Shown here: positions 5,480-8,791 of the stretch, one piece after another
Layout: each line of letters begins with the position of its first letter
Position numbering within the stretch: the first letter of the stretch is position 1
Assembly (NCBI GenBank): GCA_012719815.1
Contig: JAAXZP010000300.1
Location: 1-8,791 of the forward strand
Direction of reading: 5' to 3'
Source of the DNA: Christensenellaceae bacterium
GTDB taxonomy: Bacteria > Bacillota > Clostridia > Christensenellales > SZUA-584
DNA length: 8,791 bases
Notes under the pieces: model-generated
Databases searched by the model: none
The model's input: the letters and a program-made list of their open reading frames with translations, nothing else
What the model was told of the DNA's origin: nothing
Program-made: the position numbers and the translations under genes

Positions 5480-6685
5480 GTGATGAGCGATGAGCGGGAA
5501 CGGCTGACATGCCACTTTTTTGTTGCAGCGGCGCTGCTGCTGTGCGCTTACATCGTGATGTACCGCGTGACGGGACAGGGGCTCATGTCGCACAGCGTCT
5601 ATGACGCGTACACGCGGCAGGCGGTAAGCTGGTGGGCGGGCCGCGCCGATCTGCCCGGGAACGTATCGTGGCTGGAGATCGCGGAGTTCGGCGGGCGGTA
5701 TTACGTGAGCTTTCCGCCGTTTCCTTCCGTTGTGCAGTTTCTGCTGGTGCCGTTTTTCGGCCTTAATACGCCGGACAATCTGGTGAACACGCTGTTCGGT
5801 TTCGGCGCGTTCGTGCTGGTCTACCGGTATCTTCGCCGGCGCGGACAGGGCGGGCTGACCGCTGCGCTGATCGCGCTGCTGATGGTGCCGGGCTCCAACC
5901 TGTTTTACCTATCGGTGACGGGCTGGGTGTGGTTTTCCGCCCAGACGCAGGCGTTTTTCTTTTCGGTGCTGGCCGTATACCTGATGGACAGCCCGAAAAG
6001 GGCGGCGTGGGCGTTTTCGTTCCTGTGCCTGGGCTGCGCGTTCGCGTGCCGCCCGTTCAACGTGGTGTACGCGCCGCTGCTCGCATATATGTTGCATCAA
6101 AAGCTGGACGACGGGCGCGGCGCGGTGCGGACGCTGGCACGGTGCGTGCCGTATATGCTGCCGCTGGCGGCGGCAGGCGCGCTGGTGGGCGCGTATAACT
6201 TTGTCCGCTTCGGCAATTTTCTGGAGTTCGGTCACAACTATCTGCCCGAGTTTCAGAGCGCGGAGCAGTTTTCGCTTTCTTACCTGCCCGCGAACTTCCT
6301 GGAGATATTGAAACTGCCGGGCAGCGAGCCGACGTTCTGGCCGCGGTTCAACGGCACGCTGTTTTTTCTGGTGAACCCGGCCTGGGTGCTGATGGCCGCC
6401 AGCCTGTGCCGCGGGCGGTTCGGCCTGAAAAAGCTTGTTTACGCGCTGTGCCTTATGGGGCACGTTGTGCTCACGCTGTGCCACAGGACCATGGGTGGAT
6501 GGCAGTTCGGCGCGCGGTATATGGTAGACATGCTGCCGTTTATGCTGGTGGGCATCGGCGATGACGAGCGGTATCGCGGGCCGATCCGCGCCGGTATTGT
6601 GGCTGCGCCGGCTGTGCTGGCTGCCGTGGGCGTGGCAGTGAACATCTGGGGCGCTTTGTGGTTTTACACGCAGACGCCGGCATGA
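5480..6685 (+). CDS. Polytopic membrane protein, probable GT-C-fold glycosyltransferase
   Basis: The protein has 401 residues with roughly nine to eleven hydrophobic segments (about 12-30, 83-118, 125-147, 153-170, 175-205, 222-240, 293-311, 318-336, 346-361, 370-396). After the first helix comes a polar loop with YDAYTRQAVSWW (41-52) and GGRYYVSFPPFPSVVQF (71-87). Near the end is WQFGARYMVDMLPF (341-354). These resemble bacterial PMT/GT39-like integral membrane transferases that take sugar from a polyprenyl-phosphate carrier; D42 is a candidate for the catalytic first-loop acid. Donor and acceptor cannot be told. The start is GTG 5480 or ATG 5483 (residue numbers here count from the GTG). 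Neither has a visible Shine-Dalgarno site, and later starts would cut the first helix. The stop overlaps the ribosome site of recF, so the two genes form one unit. Confidence 0.75.
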   Translation: MMSDERERLTCHFFVAAALLLCAYIVMYRVTGQGLMSHSVYDAYTRQAVSWWAGRADLPGNVSWLEIAEFGGRYYVSFPPFPSVVQFLLVPFFGLNTPDNLVNTLFGFGAFVLVYRYLRRRGQGGLTAALIALLMVPGSNLFYLSVTGWVWFSAQTQAFFFSVLAVYLMDSPKRAAWAFSFLCLGCAFACRPFNVVYAPLLAYMLHQKLDDGRGAVRTLARCVPYMLPLAAAGALVGAYNFVRFGNFLEFGHNYLPEFQSAEQFSLSYLPANFLEILKLPGSEPTFWPRFNGTLFFLVNPAWVLMAASLCRGRFGLKKLVYALCLMGHVVLTLCHRTMGGWQFGARYMVDMLPFMLVGIGDDERYRGPIRAGIVAAPAVLAAVGVAVNIWGALWFYTQTPA

Positions 6686-6689
6686 GGAG
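6684..6689 (+). promoter_or_regulatory. recF ribosome site overlapping the upstream stop codon
   Basis: GAGGAG (6684-6689) shares bases with the TGA stop (6683-6685) of the GT-C gene and ends six bases before the ATG of recF at 6696. The arrangement favours translational coupling: ribosomes ending on the membrane gene can re-start on recF. Confidence 0.75.
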
Positions 6690-6695
6690 AGCCGC

Positions 6696-7772
6696 ATGTA
6701 TTTGGAAACCCTGACACTGAAAAACTACAGAAGTTATGCGGCGCTGGGCGTGCGGTTTACGGACGGCGTCAACATACTGCAGGGGCGCAACGCTGCGGGC
6801 AAAACCAACGTGCTCGAGGCCATCGGCATACTGAGCTACGGCAAGCCGTTCCGCACGCAGAAGGATACGGAGTGCATCAGGGACGGTGCTGAAACGGCGT
6901 ACGTTAAGGGCGGCATCGTCACAAAGAGCGGGATGCTCAGCATCGAGGTGCTGCTCTCCGCGGCGGGCAAGAAGAGCCTTAAGGTAAACGGGCAGCCCGT
7001 TCGGCGCATGGGCGAGCTGTTCGGCAACTTTATCGCGGTGATGTTCTCGCCGGATGACTTAAAGACGCTGAAGGAATCGCCGTCGTTGCGGCGGCGGTTC
7101 GCCGACATGGAGATATCCAAACTGCACCCCTCCTACTTTTTTGAACTGCAGGCGTACAGCCAGGCGCTGGCGCAGAAGAACGCGCTGCTGAAATCCAAAA
7201 TACCCGAGGGGCAGCTGAAAAAGCTGGTGACGATATACAACGAACAGCTTGCGACGCACGGCGAGCGCATCATCAAAGCGCGGCAGGAGTTTTTGGGCCG
7301 GCTGGCGGAGGTGAGCCGGGAGGTGCATCGGGAGCTGTCGGGCGGAGAGGTGCTGGAGCTCAAGTACCGGTGCAGCGCGTCCGGGCCGGATATCCGGCAG
7401 TCGCTGTTTGACAGGTTGGACAAGTCGCTGTCATCCGAGATTGAGCAGGGGTTTTGCCTGCACGGGCCGCACCGGGAGGATTTTTCCGTGTCGCTTAACG
7501 GCGCGGAGATCCGGGCGTATTCCTCTCAGGGGCAGATTCGGACCGCGATGCTGTCGCTCAAGCTGGCGACGTTTGACATCGCCAGGACGGATTTCGGCGA
7601 GAGCCCGGTGCTGCTGCTGGACGACGTATTTTCCGAGCTGGACGAAGGGAGGCAGGCGGCGCTTTTAAATCGCGCGCGGGACGCCCAGTGCTTTATCACC
7701 ACGGCGGTGCCGGTGAAAAGCACGGCCGGCGCGGTGTATACTGTGGCGAACGGCGCGGTGACGGCAAAGTAA
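6696..7772 (+). CDS. recF: DNA replication/repair protein RecF
   Basis: RecF is an SMC-like ABC ATPase that, with RecO and RecR, loads RecA at single-strand gaps and stalled forks. The 358-residue protein has the usual family length and all expected blocks in order: LTLKNYRSY (6-14), Walker A GRNAAGKTN (30-38), LRRRFADMEIS (131-141), LHGPHREDF (255-263), ABC signature YSSQGQIRT (275-283), Walker B PVLLLDD (304-310) and the D-loop FSELDEGR (312-319). Nothing appears broken. The ATG at 6696 has a well-placed GAGGAG and starts 10 nt after the stop of the membrane gene. The setting is odd: recF normally follows dnaA-dnaN and precedes gyrB, whereas here it follows a glycosyltransferase and faces a metal transporter. 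Without a second recF copy to compare, this may be the cell's only one, relocated, or a paralogue. Confidence 0.96.
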   Translation: MYLETLTLKNYRSYAALGVRFTDGVNILQGRNAAGKTNVLEAIGILSYGKPFRTQKDTECIRDGAETAYVKGGIVTKSGMLSIEVLLSAAGKKSLKVNGQPVRRMGELFGNFIAVMFSPDDLKTLKESPSLRRRFADMEISKLHPSYFFELQAYSQALAQKNALLKSKIPEGQLKKLVTIYNEQLATHGERIIKARQEFLGRLAEVSREVHRELSGGEVLELKYRCSASGPDIRQSLFDRLDKSLSSEIEQGFCLHGPHREDFSVSLNGAEIRAYSSQGQIRTAMLSLKLATFDIARTDFGESPVLLLDDVFSELDEGRQAALLNRARDAQCFITTAVPVKSTAGAVYTVANGAVTAK

Positions 7773-7837
7773 CGCGGCCGGCGTATCCCGAGGCTATTAT
7801 TTTGTATGGTCCAGACTTGAACGAGTAAAATATTCTG

Positions 7838-8533
7838 TCAGATGAACGATGTCAGCAGGAAACCGAAGCACAGGCCAAGCAGCGCGGGAAGCGCTTTTTT
7901 TTCGCCCGCGGCGGGGATGAGCTCGCGCAGCGAGATGTAGAGCATGGCGCCGCCTGCGAAGGCTATGCATGCGGCGATCATTTCCCGGGAAATACTGCCC
8001 ACTGCGGTGCCGATGACCGCGCCAGCCGCAGTGGGGATGGCGGTCAGGAACGCGAGAAAGAACACGCGGGAAACCGGCAGGCCGGCCATGCGCAGCGGCA
8101 GGCACACCGCGACCCCTTCCGGCACGTCGTGCACGAGCATCAGCAGCGCGAGCGAGAGCGCCATGCGCTGGTTTTCCACCAGCGCCGCCCCGATGGCAAT
8201 GCCCTCCGGCAGGTTGTGCAGCGCGATGCCCACCAGCACCAGGATACCCATCGTATACATGGAAGGCGCTTCCCCGCGCGAGACCAGCGGCGCCGCTACG
8301 GCGAAGAACATGCCGCCCACCGCCGCTCCGATAATCATGATGAGTATGCCGCCCAGCTGTGCGCTTTCGATGAACATGTCGAAGAACACCACGGCTACCA
8401 TCATGCCGCCTGCGAACGCGAGGAACGGGCGCGGCTCTTTTAAACGTTTGCCGATGAGCAGCGCCAGCAGGCCGCCTGCTATTGTGCCCAAAGCCCCCAC
8501 GATCACGCCGATGGCTGCGCTTTCGATATACAT
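7838..8533 (-). CDS. ZIP-family divalent metal transporter (zinc/iron permease)
   Basis: ZIP proteins move Zn2+ and related divalent metals into the cytosol. The 231-residue protein has about eight hydrophobic segments and the paired metal-site helices typical of the family: HNLPEGIAIG (106-115) in TM4 and HDVPEGVAV (135-143) in TM5, with ELIP (204-207) near the end. H106, N107, E110, H135, D136 and E139 are the expected metal ligands. The usual His-rich cytosolic loop between TM3 and TM4 is absent; that loop (about 83-92) is short and carries no histidine. The closest well-known group is the ZupT/GufA-like bacterial ZIPs. The ATG at 8533 has GAGGTG (8539-8544 on the complement) five bases upstream. 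It is convergent with recF across a 65-bp gap with no clear terminator. No Zur-like site was recognised upstream. Confidence 0.93.
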   Translation of the reverse strand: MYIESAAIGVIVGALGTIAGGLLALLIGKRLKEPRPFLAFAGGMMVAVVFFDMFIESAQLGGILIMIIGAAVGGMFFAVAAPLVSRGEAPSMYTMGILVLVGIALHNLPEGIAIGAALVENQRMALSLALLMLVHDVPEGVAVCLPLRMAGLPVSRVFFLAFLTAIPTAAGAVIGTAVGSISREMIAACIAFAGGAMLYISLRELIPAAGEKKALPALLGLCFGFLLTSFI

Positions 8534-8565
8534 GGCGTCACCTCGTTTGATGTATCCGTTATTTA

Positions 8566-8791
8566 TACGCGGCGGGAGATGCGGTCATGACAGGAACGGC
8601 TGAATGTATTGGACATAAAAATAGATCCGATTTCAAGCCTCCCTGCTTCTATCGGTAAACCTGGCTTGTCATTCGAACTCTGAATGAGCACTTCCGTCGC
8701 TGCTTTGTCAGCAGTGTCGCATTTGGTAGCGGTGAACGATAACATGTCGGCAAGCACCAGCAAAATGACGTTTATGGGCGTTACCTTATCA
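8566..8791. other. Window-edge region with no recognised gene
   Basis: The stretch is visibly less GC-rich than the rest. On the minus strand one frame is open from the window edge (8790) to a TAA at 8563-8565, about 75 codons, with a short hydrophobic run (INVILLVLADMLSF) followed by a polar tail. Its only internal ATG (8763) has no convincing ribosome site. On the plus strand a frame opens at ATG 8684 and is still open at the window end (36 codons, Ser/Ala/Val-rich). Neither resembles a family I know. Either could be the end or start of a gene beyond the window, or non-coding DNA. Confidence 0.3.

Noticed and set aside
5909..6697. A 262-codon minus-strand frame across the GT-C gene
   Set aside because: The translation is Arg/Gln/His-rich and has no recognisable domain, while the plus strand encodes a consistent membrane protein with a promoter and a coupled downstream gene.
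7773..7837. A shared terminator between convergent recF and ZIP
   Set aside because: No stable stem followed by a T-run was found on either strand of the 65-bp gap.
8562..8567. A TATAAA -10-like box upstream of the ZIP gene
   Set aside because: No acceptable -35 hexamer lies 16-18 bp upstream and there is no extended -10, so it was not listed as a promoter.
1..8791. CRISPR array, toxin-antitoxin pair, phage or transposon genes, or a defence island
   Set aside because: No repeat-spacer pattern, transposase, integrase, terminal inverted repeats or known defence domains were seen; the genes are mostly housekeeping.

Overview
The window looks like a chromosomal segment of a GC-rich member of the Clostridia (Bacillota). 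The evidence is a bacterial V-type ATPase operon with an Enterococcus-like K subunit, a Firmicutes-type upp, purine-rich Shine-Dalgarno sites, sigma-A-type promoters and an intrinsic terminator with a U-tract. No rRNA, tRNA, CRISPR array, insertion sequence or phage gene was seen. A placement near Christensenellales or Oscillospiraceae is only a guess.

Left part, minus strand (read from about 4380 down to 1): rpiB, upp, then the 5' half of a V-type ATPase operon in the order G/H, I, K, E. Subunit E runs off the left edge, and the rest of the operon (probably C, F, A, B, D) should lie beyond it. The genes after upp are tightly packed. The exception is a 72-nt gap with two small hairpins just before the K (rotor ring) gene. 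K keeps every residue known to bind Na+ in the Enterococcus hirae ring, so a sodium-coupled enzyme is predicted.

Middle, plus strand: a divergent promoter region (about 4350-4470) serves rpiB on one strand and, on the other, an amino-acid-kinase family gene related to glutamate 5-kinase but without a PUA domain. That gene ends at a near-perfect intrinsic terminator (5383-5415). A new promoter follows, placed so close to the next start codon that the mRNA may be leaderless. This second unit holds a polytopic GT-C-like glycosyltransferase and recF, whose Shine-Dalgarno site overlaps the stop codon of the membrane gene.

Right part, minus strand: a ZIP-family metal transporter convergent with recF. 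The last 230 bases or so contain only unrecognised open frames.

Likely links between the genes: RpiB supplies ribose 5-phosphate, the PRPP precursor used by Upp, and the V-ATPase couples ion flow to ATP. The kinase, the membrane transferase, RecF and ZIP show no clear shared pathway. No convincing new multi-gene system was found. The points most worth following are the V-type operon at a locus typical of F-type ATP synthase, the atypical kinase, the possible leaderless transcript, and recF outside its usual dnaA-dnaN setting.
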